Shown here: piece by piece, positions 1 to 8,008 of the stretch
Layout of the letters: every line of letters starts with the position of its first letter
Position numbering within the stretch: position 1 is the first letter of the stretch
Assembly: GCA_018382295.1 (NCBI GenBank)
Contig: JAGZQF010000002.1
Span: 1 to 64,000 of the forward strand
Source of the DNA: Collinsella sp.
GTDB taxonomy: Bacteria; Actinomycetota; Coriobacteriia; Coriobacteriales; Coriobacteriaceae
Direction of reading: 5' to 3'
Length of the DNA: 64,000 nucleotides
The notes under the pieces: model-generated
What the model saw: the letters and a program-made list of their open reading frames with translations, nothing else
Told to the model about the DNA's origin: nothing
Database searches by the model: none
Position numbers and translations under genes: made by a program

Positions 1-58
1 GATGCCGTTCGAGATGAGGGTCAAGATGCCGGCGCCCGACGGGGAGACGGCGAGTTAG
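1..58 (+). CDS. possible 3' end of an unidentified gene
   Basis: The first 58 bases can be read as the last 18 codons of a plus-strand gene ending in TAG at 56-58; every sense codon but the last has G or C in third position, as in real genes of this window. The complementary strand in the frame sharing the same wobble positions looks equally codon-like but meets an in-frame TAA and has no usable start here. Too short to name; the coding strand itself is uncertain. The 80 bases that follow are AT-rich and hold nothing I can name. Confidence 0.3.
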   Translation, partial: MPFEMRVKMPAPDGETAS

Positions 59-138
59 CCGGCAGGTCGGCATGTCAATCCTGGTCTAACAGAGCCTTAT
101 TTAAAGATAGCAACCTTACATAAGATATATTATCGTAC

Positions 139-1077
139 TTATCCACGGAGAAACGCGTATGCGCTCGTTGCCGCTATGGCTCCATCAGAAACGGCGGTCA
201 CAACCTGGCGTAAGCGCTTGGAACGGATGTCGCCAGCGGCAAATAGACCAGGTGTACGGGTGGCCATCGAATCGTCGGTGACAATGCCGCCGTCGGGAGC
301 CAGGTCGACTAGATGCTCAACAAGCTCGGTATGTGGCTGCGTCCCCGTAAAGACAAAGATGCCAAACGAGCCGGGCTCAAATGACTCGGCATGAGTTTCC
401 CCAGATGCATTGTCCTTAAAGGTAATCGTCGTTGGCATGGCTTCGCCCGATAGCTCCACAATACTAGTTTGGTACCTAACTGTAATATTGTCCTTTGCGA
501 GTACTTTCTGAACAACACCATCGGGCGCACGGAACTGGTCGCGGCGCAGCACGATGGTCACACTGCTGGCAATGTCGGACAGGAACAGCGCCTCTTCGCA
601 TGCCGAATTGCCACCACCGATTACAAAAACCTGCTTGCCGCGGAAAAACATGCCGTCACATGTTGCGCAATATGAAACGCCACGACCGCGATACGTATCC
701 TCGCCTGCGAAACCTGCCGGACGCGGCGTGGCACCCATGCAAGCGATAACGCTCGAGGCCAGCGTATCGCCCATATCGTGATGCACCGTAAACAACGCTG
801 CATCGGCATCGTAATCGATACCCGTAACCATGCTCCATGTAACCTGTGCTCCCAGGCCCTCTGCATGCTGCTGAAAACGCTCGCCGAGTTCGGCGCCACT
901 CAGGAGCGGGAAACCCGGATAGTTCTCGACCTCATTGGTTGTGGCGATCTGCCCTCCCGACATGCCCTGCTCAATCACGGTCGTCGTCAGGTTGGCACGC
1001 GCAGCATAAATGGCGGCAGCATAGCCCGCGGGGCCGCCACCGATAATCGCAACATCGATCGGCTTATCGGTAGTCAT
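139..1077 (-). CDS. trxB: thioredoxin-disulfide reductase (TrxB)
   Basis: NADPH-dependent FAD enzyme that keeps cytoplasmic thioredoxin reduced. The 312-residue protein has the N-terminal FAD dinucleotide motif GGGPAGYAAA (13-22), the redox-active CATC at 137-140, an NADPH-binding GGGNSACEEA and the C-terminal FAD motif GLFAAGDIRSK. The length matches the low-molecular-weight bacterial family. An in-frame start at 1152 is possible, but the ATG at 1077 is preceded by AAAGGA at good spacing and gives the normal N-terminus. It is transcribed divergently from the glycosyltransferase gene and stands alone on its strand; no thioredoxin gene is adjacent. Confidence 0.95.
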   Translation of the reverse strand: MTTDKPIDVAIIGGGPAGYAAAIYAARANLTTTVIEQGMSGGQIATTNEVENYPGFPLLSGAELGERFQQHAEGLGAQVTWSMVTGIDYDADAALFTVHHDMGDTLASSVIACMGATPRPAGFAGEDTYRGRGVSYCATCDGMFFRGKQVFVIGGGNSACEEALFLSDIASSVTIVLRRDQFRAPDGVVQKVLAKDNITVRYQTSIVELSGEAMPTTITFKDNASGETHAESFEPGSFGIFVFTGTQPHTELVEHLVDLAPDGGIVTDDSMATRTPGLFAAGDIRSKRLRQVVTAVSDGAIAATSAYAFLRG

Positions 1078-1195
1078 GAAGCGTCCTTTCGTCGAAACGT
1101 TGTCGTTCTTTGCGCTCGTACCCAAATTTACGTGAACGTGACACTCATGCACTACAATGATAAATCCGTATTACAAAGCTGAAGGGGAGTTATCG

Positions 1196-2497
1196 ATGGA
1201 CCAGGCGCAGACGAGTGACGACGCTCCCCTGCTCACGCACAGCACTCCCCAATCGGAGCAAACCACGCTCCTGGCTCAGCAAAAACCTCTCGTGACCATC
1301 GTGCACGCCTCCGTTGGCTCGGGCCACAAGGCCGCCGCAAATGCGATAGCGCAGGCATTCGACCTCATCCGCGGCACCAATGGCATCCCCGAGGATATTG
1401 AGATTGAAGTGCTCGATATCCTTGATTTTGGACGTATTAAATTCGACGGCAATAAGACCGCGGCTTCTTTTACGGGAGCCACGCGCCCCATTTACGACCT
1501 GACCTGGCGATATACGCTTACGGGACATCTGCTCTGGGGTGGCGGCACAGCATGGTCGCGAATTATGTTCCCCGCCTTCAACGAATATATTCGTAGCCAC
1601 AGGCCCATAGCCGTGGTCGCAACGCACATCACAGCAGCCAATGTCGCCGTGGGCGCCCGCGTAATTACGGGTATCGATTATCCGGTCATCTGCGTGCCGA
1701 CCGACTACGAAGTCGAGGGCTGGTGGCCCCACAAGGACACCGATCTATTCTGTGTTGCCAACGAATTTATGGCCGAAACGCTGCGTCCGCGCAAGGTGCC
1801 CGAGGCAAAGATTCGCATTACCGGCATTCCTATTCGCGCCGGATTCGACACGGATTACGATCGCGAGGAAGAGCTAGCCAAGTTCAACCTCCCCACCGAC
1901 AAGACCGTCGTGCTGGTAATGGCCGGTGCCAGCTTGCCTCAGCCTTACGTCCGCTTTCGCGCGGCGATGGACCATACGCTCCCCTTCCTACGCAGCTTTG
2001 AGGACATGCATTTTGTCTTTTTGCCGGGCAAGGATGAGGAATACGCCACCCGCCTCAAGACGCTCTTCGACGCCATGAAGCTCGAAAACGTCACGGTTCT
2101 GGACTACGTGGACGACATGGCGGCCCTCATGCACGGCTGCGACCTCGCAATCCTCAAATCGGGCGGACTCACCGTCACTGAGTGCCTGTGCGCGCATCTG
2201 CCGATGATTCTGCTGGGCAAATCATACGGTCAGGAAAAGGCCAACACAACGATGCTCACCGGCATGGGCGCCAGCATGCACGTCACCACCGCACGCGAGC
2301 TCATCGTGACGCTTCGTCACCTGCACGACCACCCTGAGTCGCTCAAAGCCCTACTCATCAACGGCGAAGTCCTGCGCCGTCCACGCGCAGCGGAGGACAT
2401 CGCCATCGCAACCATGGAGCTCGTAGGCAAACCCCAAAAGCGCAAACGAGCCTTCTGCCGCTTCTACTGGGGCGAAAAACCAGCGCATATCCGCTAG
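1196..2497 (+). CDS. MurG/UgtP-like diacylglycerol glycosyltransferase family protein
   Basis: A 433-residue GT-B glycosyltransferase. The N-terminal domain opens with VHASVGSGHKAAANAIAQAF (36-55), the hallmark of the MGDG synthase N-terminal family, and the C-terminal half carries AILKSGGLTVTECLCAHLPM (about 318-337), the sugar-nucleotide-binding region of the Glyco_tran_28_C fold. Relatives move glucose or galactose from UDP-sugars to diacylglycerol at the inner membrane face to make glycolipids and lipoteichoic-acid anchors. The ATG at 1196 follows GAAGGGGAG and is preferred over the in-frame ATG at 1157. The exact donor and acceptor cannot be read from sequence. It is a single gene followed by a palindrome-rich region. 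Confidence 0.8.
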   Translation: MDQAQTSDDAPLLTHSTPQSEQTTLLAQQKPLVTIVHASVGSGHKAAANAIAQAFDLIRGTNGIPEDIEIEVLDILDFGRIKFDGNKTAASFTGATRPIYDLTWRYTLTGHLLWGGGTAWSRIMFPAFNEYIRSHRPIAVVATHITAANVAVGARVITGIDYPVICVPTDYEVEGWWPHKDTDLFCVANEFMAETLRPRKVPEAKIRITGIPIRAGFDTDYDREEELAKFNLPTDKTVVLVMAGASLPQPYVRFRAAMDHTLPFLRSFEDMHFVFLPGKDEEYATRLKTLFDAMKLENVTVLDYVDDMAALMHGCDLAILKSGGLTVTECLCAHLPMILLGKSYGQEKANTTMLTGMGASMHVTTARELIVTLRHLHDHPESLKALLINGEVLRRPRAAEDIAIATMELVGKPQKRKRAFCRFYWGEKPAHIR

Positions 2498-2510
2498 CAT
2501 TGGACTGTCC

Positions 2511-2614
2511 GCTTACCTGTGGGAGGCCCCTATATATCATCCCATGCTCAAACATTCTCGCTGCGCTGCGAAACTGCGCGTGGGACGATATATAGGGGCC
2601 TCCAACAGGTAAGC
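2511..2614. repeat. palindromic intergenic element, family 1 copy 1
   Basis: Arms of 34 nt (2511-2544 and 2581-2614) are complementary at 32 positions and enclose a 36-nt core (2545-2580). The core begins TGCTCAAACATTCTCGC and ends GCTGCGAAACTGCGCG; the same core, inverted, lies at 2802-2846. The element starts 13 bases after the stop codon of the glycosyltransferase gene, so it may double as a terminator, but there is no clear T run. One A.C mismatch near the inner end of the arms is shared with the second copy. Confidence 0.85.
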
Positions 2615-2690
2615 TGCGTTAACGTACTAGCGGCTATACCAGATTCCCCACCAGTAGAATCTGCAAAGGGGAACCAGATAATATAAATAC

Positions 2691-2739
2691 AGTAAGTCGA
2701 TGCGACAAAGGAGGCGTCCCTTTATCGCATCGACTTACT
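2691..2739. repeat. 21-bp inverted repeat (hairpin)
   Basis: Two 21-nt arms (2691-2711 and 2719-2739) pair at 20 of 21 positions around a 7-nt loop. It lies midway between the two family 1 elements in the convergent intergenic region and shares neither their core nor their arms. A bidirectional terminator is possible, but no convincing T run follows on either strand. Outside the three palindromes the region 2498-2891 holds nothing I can recognise as a gene. Confidence 0.8.
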
Positions 2740-2772
2740 AGAAAAGTAAATATTGTTTCAAGCGAGTAACCA

Positions 2773-2875
2773 CCCGCCCGGGGCTTACCTATATCGTTCC
2801 ACGCGCAGTTTCGCAGCGAGCGAAGCGACGCGAGAATGTTTGAGCATGGAATGATATAGGTAAGCCCCGGGCGGG
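2773..2875. repeat. palindromic intergenic element, family 1 copy 2 (inverted)
   Basis: Arms of 29 nt (2773-2801 and 2847-2875) match at 28 positions and enclose a 45-nt core (2802-2846) that is the reverse complement of the copy 1 core, longer by about 9 nt in its centre. The inner arms are also related to copy 1 (TATATCATtCCA against TATATCATcCCA), with a C-to-T change on one arm matched by G-to-A on the other. The outer arms are different sequences although each is self-complementary. It ends 16 bases from the dut stop codon. Confidence 0.85.
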
Positions 2876-2891
2876 AGGGATACGAGCGCCC

Positions 2892-3335
2892 CTAGGCGAC
2901 GCCGCTGGAGCCGAAGCCTCCGTTGCCTCGGTCGGTTTCGTCTAGTTCTTCTACTTCTACGAGGTTGACCGTGGGGACTTCTTGGATGACGAGTTGGGCT
3001 ATGCGGTCGCCTTTGTTGATTTGGATATTGTTGGTGGGATCCAGGTTGATGAGGATAACCTTGAGTTCTCCTCGGTAGTGGGCGTCGATGAGGCCCGGCG
3101 TGTTGACTATAGACAGGCCCTGCTTGATAGCCAAGCCGCTGCGGGGCTGGACGAAGCCGGCGTAGCCATCGGGCAGGGCGATAGCCAGCCCAGTAGAGAC
3201 CAGACGGCGTTCGAAGGGCTTCAGGACGCAGTCCTCGTTGGAGCGCAAATCCAAGCCGGCATCAGTGGGATGGGCGTATTTGGGAAGCTCGACGGTGGGG
3301 TCGAGACGCTTTATGTTGACGGTAATGTTGGACAT
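2892..3335 (-). CDS. dut: deoxyuridine 5'-triphosphate nucleotidohydrolase (dUTPase)
   Basis: Hydrolyses dUTP to dUMP and pyrophosphate, keeping uracil out of DNA and supplying dUMP for thymidylate synthesis. The 147-residue protein shows all five motifs of the trimeric dUTPase family: DAGLDLRS (25-32), PRSGLA (64-69), GLIDAHYRGEL (81-91) with the catalytic Asp, GDRIAQLV (109-116) and the glycine-rich RGNGGFGSSG (136-145). The start has a good ribosome site (AAGGTGA). It begins 4 bases after the stop of nrdR, so the two probably share a transcript linking dUTP removal with control of ribonucleotide reductase. Confidence 0.96.
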   Translation of the reverse strand: MSNITVNIKRLDPTVELPKYAHPTDAGLDLRSNEDCVLKPFERRLVSTGLAIALPDGYAGFVQPRSGLAIKQGLSIVNTPGLIDAHYRGELKVILINLDPTNNIQINKGDRIAQLVIQEVPTVNLVEVEELDETDRGNGGFGSSGVA

Positions 3336-3339
3336 GGAA

Positions 3340-3783
3340 TCACCTTAGCTTGTCGAGCTCTTGCAGAAACTCATCGACGTCTTTGAAATCGCGGTAGACC
3401 GAGGCAAAGCGGATGTACGCCACCTTGTCGATCTTGGCCAAGCGCTTGAGCACCATGTCACCCAACTCATGGGACGTGACGGCCGTCAGCGTACGAGAAC
3501 GCAGCTCGACCTCGATATCGTCGATAATCTCATTGAGCTTCTTAGTGTCGATATCACGCTTGATGGTGGCGCGCATCAAGCCGACGAGCAGCTTATTGCG
3601 ATCGAACCGCTGCTTGGTTCCGTCCGACTTAATGACCTCAATTGGGTCTTCGCATCGCTCGAACGTTGTAAAGCGGTAGTTACACGAGCAACATTCGCGA
3701 CGGCGCTTAATGGTGTTATTTGACTCCTGCATACGGGAATCAACGACGCGGGTATGTGCCTTGCCGCATTTGGGACAGCGCAT
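3340..3783 (-). CDS. nrdR: transcriptional repressor NrdR
   Basis: Nucleotide-sensing repressor of ribonucleotide reductase genes. The 147-residue protein opens with a zinc ribbon (Cys3, Cys6, Cys31, Cys34) followed by an ATP-cone domain (about 49-139), the two-domain layout and length of the family. A strong GAGGAGGT site precedes the ATG. It is the first gene of an nrdR-dut pair. I looked for an NrdR box in the short upstream region and did not find a convincing one, so autoregulation is not supported here. Confidence 0.96.
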   Translation of the reverse strand: MRCPKCGKAHTRVVDSRMQESNNTIKRRRECCSCNYRFTTFERCEDPIEVIKSDGTKQRFDRNKLLVGLMRATIKRDIDTKKLNEIIDDIEVELRSRTLTAVTSHELGDMVLKRLAKIDKVAYIRFASVYRDFKDVDEFLQELDKLR

Positions 3784-3834
3784 GGTACCTCCTCTTAAAC
3801 GATAACAAGGGTATCATGTGCAGCGCGATAATGA

Positions 3835-4287
3835 TTACGAACGAGCAGGAACCTTAAGATGCGCACCGGCGGCGAGCGAACCATGCTCCAGATGATTGAC
3901 GTTACGGATCATGTCGGAAGTCTCTTGCGTGGAAAGGCCTTCGATTGGATATTCCTCGGCAAGCGACCAAAGAGAATCACCAGACTGAACGCGAATGGTC
4001 TCATAGGTAACGTTGGAAACGGACTCGGCATACGCGGCGTGACGAGCGCTAAAGACCGACGTAGCGAGGACAAAGAAGAGCGTAAGCGCAACGGCAACGG
4101 CGACAATCGTCGGAACCTTCAGGGCAACGCGGCCCGGCGCGGCTACAGCCTGCTGATTGCGAGCAGGCTTTACGGTCAAAGGCTGAAAGCCGGAGCGGCC
4201 ACCCTGAACAACCGTAAAAGTGTATTCTGCAGACGTCTCGAGCTTAAGGGCGAGGTTTCCCTGGACCATATTCGTTGCGTTCATCAT
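3835..4287 (-). CDS. LysM membrane protein, YneA-like SOS division-inhibitor candidate
   Basis: A 150-residue protein with a basic cytoplasmic N-terminus, one membrane helix (about 58-80) and a C-terminal LysM peptidoglycan-binding domain (about 97-147, VQSGDSLWSLAEEYP). Architecture and position match YneA of Bacillus, a LysM protein divergent from lexA that delays division during DNA damage. Here too the gene faces lexA across a region with three SOS boxes, and one box lies inside its predicted promoter. Two adjacent ATG codons (4287, 4284) follow GAGGAG. The division role is inferred from architecture and regulation; the N-terminal half has no recognisable domain. Confidence 0.75.
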   Translation of the reverse strand: MMNATNMVQGNLALKLETSAEYTFTVVQGGRSGFQPLTVKPARNQQAVAAPGRVALKVPTIVAVAVALTLFFVLATSVFSARHAAYAESVSNVTYETIRVQSGDSLWSLAEEYPIEGLSTQETSDMIRNVNHLEHGSLAAGAHLKVPARS

Positions 4288-4354
4288 GTTCTCCTCTCGC
4301 GTGTTTTGCTGAGAACAGTTTTATCAAGCCGCGCGGACAAAAAAGTCTAGCGCG

Positions 4355-4424
4355 AGAACGAATGTTCGGTTATTATTATCTTCGAACAGTTGTTCCTGTC
4401 AAGCAAAATTCGAACATTTGTTTG
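4355..4424. promoter_or_regulatory. three LexA operators (SOS boxes)
   Basis: Three matches to the Gram-positive SOS box CGAACRNRYGTTYG lie between the LysM gene and lexA: AGAACGAATGTTCG (4355-4368), CGAACAGTTGTTCC (4383-4396) and CGAACATTTGTTTG (4411-4424). Their placement over both divergent promoters indicates LexA autorepression and co-regulation of the LysM gene. None is perfect; the first two differ at one outer position and the third at one. Confidence 0.85.
4374..4402 (-). promoter_or_regulatory. predicted SOS-controlled promoter of the LysM gene
   Basis: On the minus strand a perfect TTGACA (4397-4402) is followed after 16-18 nt by an AT-rich -10 region (GATAAT or ATAATA, 4374-4380). 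The middle SOS box (4383-4396) fills the spacer, so bound LexA would block polymerase. Confidence 0.65.
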
Positions 4425-4447
4425 ACATGGGTAGAGAGGATGCCCTG

Positions 4448-5092
4448 ATGGCTCGCAAAATTACCAAGCGTCAGCAGCAAATTTACGACTTCATCAAGGA
4501 ATATCAGCAGGAGAAGGGTTATCCGCCCAGCGTGCGCGAGATGGCTTCTGCCGTGGGCCTTTCCTCCCCCAGCACCGTGCACGCCCATCTATCTGCCCTG
4601 GAGGCGCGCGGGCTACTCAAGCGCGATGCCACCAAACCGCGCGCTCTGGAACTCTTTAACGAGGACGGTTCCTCTGTCTCAATTTCTAAATCTGACGAGA
4701 CCACCGCACCTCGCGGAACGGTCTCACTACCGCTCGTTGGTCGCGTCGCGGCTGGGATTCCCATTCTGGCCGAGCAGAATATCGAAGACACATTTACTAT
4801 CCCGACCGAAATCGCCACTGATCAGGGTTCCTTTATCCTTGAGGTGCATGGGAGCTCAATGATCAATGTCGGTATCTTCAATGGCGATTACATCATCGTC
4901 CGTGAACAAAAGAGTGCCATGAACGGCGAAATTGTCGTGGCTATGATTGATGGTTCAGCGACCGTCAAGACGTTCTACAAGGAGCAGGGACGCGTACGCC
5001 TGCAGCCTGAGAATGACACCATGGAGCCTATCTATGCAACGAATCCCGTTATCTTGGGCAAAGTCGTCGGCTTGATGCGCCGGTTCTCGTAA
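4448..5092 (+). CDS. lexA: LexA repressor
   Basis: SOS repressor that self-cleaves when RecA filaments form. The 214-residue protein has the winged-helix LexA DNA-binding domain (1-65), the Ala-Gly cleavage site at 102-103 (VAAGIP), and the Ser/Lys catalytic dyad at Ser137 (HGSSM) and Lys174 (ATVKTF). The chosen ATG at 4448 follows GAGAGGA at 7 nt; an in-frame ATG at 4418 would lie inside an operator. Three upstream SOS boxes imply autoregulation. The stop codon overlaps the start of the next gene by one base. Confidence 0.97.
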   Translation: MARKITKRQQQIYDFIKEYQQEKGYPPSVREMASAVGLSSPSTVHAHLSALEARGLLKRDATKPRALELFNEDGSSVSISKSDETTAPRGTVSLPLVGRVAAGIPILAEQNIEDTFTIPTEIATDQGSFILEVHGSSMINVGIFNGDYIIVREQKSAMNGEIVVAMIDGSATVKTFYKEQGRVRLQPENDTMEPIYATNPVILGKVVGLMRRFS

Positions 5093-5796
5093 TGCAAAAA
5101 CGCATCACCATCTTTGATACCGTCCGCGGGTTTACGATGATTTCAATGGCAGGTTTTCACGCTTGCTACGATCTCGCCTACCTGTACGGTTGGGATATGC
5201 CCTGGTTTACACAGACCGTCTTTCAAGACATCTGGCGTGCCAGCATCAGCTGGGTATTCTTGTTTATCGCGGGTTGGATGTGCACGCTCTCACGCAACAA
5301 TATCAAACGTGCCGCCAAATACGCCTTAGCAGCACTCGTCGTCTGGTTGGCAACAACACTTGTCTCAGTAGACGATTCGGTTAATTTTGGCATCATCTAC
5401 TGCATGGCCGCATGTACCGGCATCGTGGCGTTGACCGATCCCGTCCTTAAGAAGATATCGGCGAGATGGGGCATGTCCCTATGCCTTGTGTTGTTTGCCC
5501 TCACCTGGAGCATCCCCAAAACGATCTACCCTGTCCCCTACCTGGCGTGGCTGGGATTTCCGAGCCCTGGGTTTGTCTCAGGTGATTTCTACCCCATCAT
5601 CCCGTTTTTCTTTATGTATCTTGTAGGATACTTCGCCGCACACATAGCGCAGGGAATCGATAAGACCGCCCCTAACTGGGCCTATGCCAATCCCGTCCCG
5701 GCGCTCGCCAGCCTTGGACGCCATGCACTCCCCTTTTATCTGCTGCATCAGCCCATCATTCTGGGCATTTTAGAGCTCGTCTACTCGGTGCGATAA
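5092..5796 (+). CDS. DUF1624 / HGSNAT-like integral membrane protein
   Basis: A 234-residue polytopic membrane protein with about seven hydrophobic segments. It starts with RITIFDTVRGFTMISMAGFH, typical of DUF1624 (heparan-alpha-glucosaminide N-acetyltransferase-like) proteins and related acyltransferase-3 membrane enzymes, which probably move acyl groups across the membrane; no substrate can be assigned. Its ATG shares a base with the lexA stop (TAATG), so it is translationally coupled to lexA and may be SOS-expressed. Its last 16 bases overlap the convergent hflX gene. Confidence 0.7.
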   Translation: MQKRITIFDTVRGFTMISMAGFHACYDLAYLYGWDMPWFTQTVFQDIWRASISWVFLFIAGWMCTLSRNNIKRAAKYALAALVVWLATTLVSVDDSVNFGIIYCMAACTGIVALTDPVLKKISARWGMSLCLVLFALTWSIPKTIYPVPYLAWLGFPSPGFVSGDFYPIIPFFFMYLVGYFAAHIAQGIDKTAPNWAYANPVPALASLGRHALPFYLLHQPIILGILELVYSVR

Positions 5797-7070
5797 CGCT
5801 CGAGGCGAGGTGCAATACGAGCCGGCAGCTTCGCCACAATACGAACGCCGTCCTCAAGATATTCCTCGTGCAAAAGGGTTCCCTGCTCATGCACCAGCGT
5901 GATGAGGGCGCCCTCGCGATACGGGATATCAGCAGAGAGCAACACATCGGTAGCAGCCGCCTCACGAGCAATACGGTCGACGAGATCGTCGAGTCCCTCG
6001 CCCGTCTGGGCCGAGAACAGCACGGCCTCGGGATAGCGACGACGGAAGCTCAATCGATCAACGCTATCGAGAAGATCGATTTTATTGAATACGGTCAGCG
6101 TTAGGCGCTCTCCAGCGCCGATCTCATCAAGCACGCGATCGACCGCCTCGAGCTGCCGCTCATAGTCCTCGTCAGACGCATCTACGACTTTGAGAATTAG
6201 ATCGGCACCCAACACCTCGGACAACGTCGATTTAAAGGCATCGACCAGACCATGCGGCAGCTTTTGAATAAAGCCGACGGTATCGGTAATCGTCATGCCA
6301 CGACCGCCGGGCAGGCGATACGAACGCGTCGTCGGGTCGAGCGTGGCAAACAATTTGTCCTGTGAAAGCACCGTAGACCCGGTCAGGCGATTGAGCAACG
6401 TCGACTTACCGGCATTGGTATAACCGGCTAAAGCAACGCGAAACGCCGGCGACTCGATACGACTCTTTGACTGAACATCGCGGCGCTGTTCAACCTGCTT
6501 AAGCTCGCGACGAAGTGCGGCAATCTTGTTGCGAATCAAACGTCGGTCAACCTCGAGCTGGCTTTCGCCCTGGCCAAAGCGCGAACCGATGCCGCCGCGC
6601 GTCTGCTCCTTGGCAAGATGGCTCCACATGCCACGCAGACGAGGCAACAGATATTGAAGCTGTGCCAGCTGTACCTGTAGGCGTCCCTCACGCGTCTGAG
6701 CATGCAGGCCAAAGATATCCAAGATCAGTGCCGTACGATCGATAATCTTTACCGGCTCGCCCACGGCTTTCTCCAAATAGGATTGCTGCGAGGGCGTCAG
6801 GTCGTCGTCAAAGATAACAACATCGGCATCCATGCGATGCACCAGGCCGCACAGCTCTTCAACCTTACCGGAACCGATAAACGATTTAGGATACGGCTTT
6901 ACCAAACGCTGAGACAAGCGCGCCACGCGCCGGGCACCAGCCGTATGGGCAAGGCGCTCCAGCTCGTCAAGCGATCGATCGAGCGGCCATGCATTGTCGC
7001 GCCATTCAACACCAACCAAAATGGCACGCTCGGGCTCGGGTGCCGTGGAAACAAGAGGAAAACGAGCCAT
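5781..7070 (-). CDS. hflX: ribosome-associated GTPase HflX
   Basis: GTPase that binds the 50S subunit and splits stalled or stressed ribosomes. The 429-residue protein has the N-terminal HflX domain (about 20-205, including GGIGSRFGQGESQLEVDRR) and a G domain with G1 GYTNAGKST (216-224), G3 DTVGF and G4 NKID. Its ATG overlaps the miaA stop by one base, and miaA in turn overlaps miaB, forming a tRNA/ribosome maintenance operon. The C-terminus overlaps the convergent membrane-protein gene by 16 bp. Confidence 0.96.
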   Translation of the reverse strand: MARFPLVSTAPEPERAILVGVEWRDNAWPLDRSLDELERLAHTAGARRVARLSQRLVKPYPKSFIGSGKVEELCGLVHRMDADVVIFDDDLTPSQQSYLEKAVGEPVKIIDRTALILDIFGLHAQTREGRLQVQLAQLQYLLPRLRGMWSHLAKEQTRGGIGSRFGQGESQLEVDRRLIRNKIAALRRELKQVEQRRDVQSKSRIESPAFRVALAGYTNAGKSTLLNRLTGSTVLSQDKLFATLDPTTRSYRLPGGRGMTITDTVGFIQKLPHGLVDAFKSTLSEVLGADLILKVVDASDEDYERQLEAVDRVLDEIGAGERLTLTVFNKIDLLDSVDRLSFRRRYPEAVLFSAQTGEGLDDLVDRIAREAAATDVLLSADIPYREGALITLVHEQGTLLHEEYLEDGVRIVAKLPARIAPRLERYRTE

Positions 7071-8008
7071 TAGACAGCCTCAATACGATGCAGGATGTCC
7101 TCAACGACCTCATCGATCGTAAACTCGTCCATATCGAACCACACGATGCGGTCATCGCGTTTAAACCACGAAAGCTGACGCTTGGCATAGCGACGCGAAC
7201 GCATCTTGATGAGTTCGCGAGCCTCATCCATGCTTATCACGCCATTGAAAGCATCGACGATCTCTTTATAGCCAATTGCCTGCATCGACGTTAGGGCATC
7301 TCCCAGCCCCTGGTCCATAAGACCGCGGACCTCATCGACAAGACCCTGCTCAAACATCAGATCGACGCGTAGGTTAATGCGTTCATAGAGCACCTCGCGA
7401 TTTCGCGTCAAGCCAAGCCATAGGGCATGATAATGCTCGCGCGGAACACTAAACTGACTTTTTTGCTGTGCATAGGAGATACCATCATCATGCATCTCGA
7501 GCGCACGAATCACACGGCGCACATTATGGGGATGAATAACAGCAGCAGATTCTGGGTCGCGCTCGGCAAGCAGGGCATGCAGTTCTTCCTCGCCAATACG
7601 CTCGGCAAGCTCCTGATAGCCCGCACGGCGATCGTCCTCAAGTTCACCCGAGGGAAAGTCCATCTCATCAAGGGCGGCCTTGAGATACAGCCCCGTACCC
7701 CCGCAAAACACCGGTAGGCGGCCCTCGCCAAGCAAGCGCTCAACATGCGCGCGAGCGTCAGCCTGATAAAGCGCAGCAGAATATGCCGCACCCGGCTCTA
7801 CAATGTCGACGAGACGCAGCGGCACCGTACACTCATCGGGCGCCATCTTTGCGGTACCGATGTCCATACCGCGATAAATTTGCATCGCATCGCACGACAG
7901 CACTTCGGACGAAAGACGAGCTGCCAAACGGTCGGCAACATCACTCTTACCAACCGCCGTCGGACCGACGATCACAACGGCGGAAAGACCTGCCCTGGGA
8001 GAAACCAT
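7070..8008 (-). CDS. miaA: tRNA dimethylallyltransferase (MiaA)
   Basis: Transfers dimethylallyl from DMAPP to N6 of A37 in tRNAs reading UNN codons. The 312-residue protein has the P-loop GPTAVGKS (15-22) and DAMQIYRGMDIGTAK (40-54) of the IPP transferase family. It supplies the substrate for MiaB, whose gene lies immediately upstream with a one-base stop/start overlap. The DMAPP would come from the MEP pathway, two genes of which (ispG, dxr) lie elsewhere in the window. Confidence 0.97.
   Translation of the reverse strand: MVSPRAGLSAVVIVGPTAVGKSDVADRLAARLSSEVLSCDAMQIYRGMDIGTAKMAPDECTVPLRLVDIVEPGAAYSAALYQADARAHVERLLGEGRLPVFCGGTGLYLKAALDEMDFPSGELEDDRRAGYQELAERIGEEELHALLAERDPESAAVIHPHNVRRVIRALEMHDDGISYAQQKSQFSVPREHYHALWLGLTRNREVLYERINLRVDLMFEQGLVDEVRGLMDQGLGDALTSMQAIGYKEIVDAFNGVISMDEARELIKMRSRRYAKRQLSWFKRDDRIVWFDMDEFTIDEVVEDILHRIEAV

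Noticed and set aside
3784..3834. NrdR box before nrdR-dut
   Set aside because: No pair of sequences resembling the NrdR palindrome could be found in the short upstream region.
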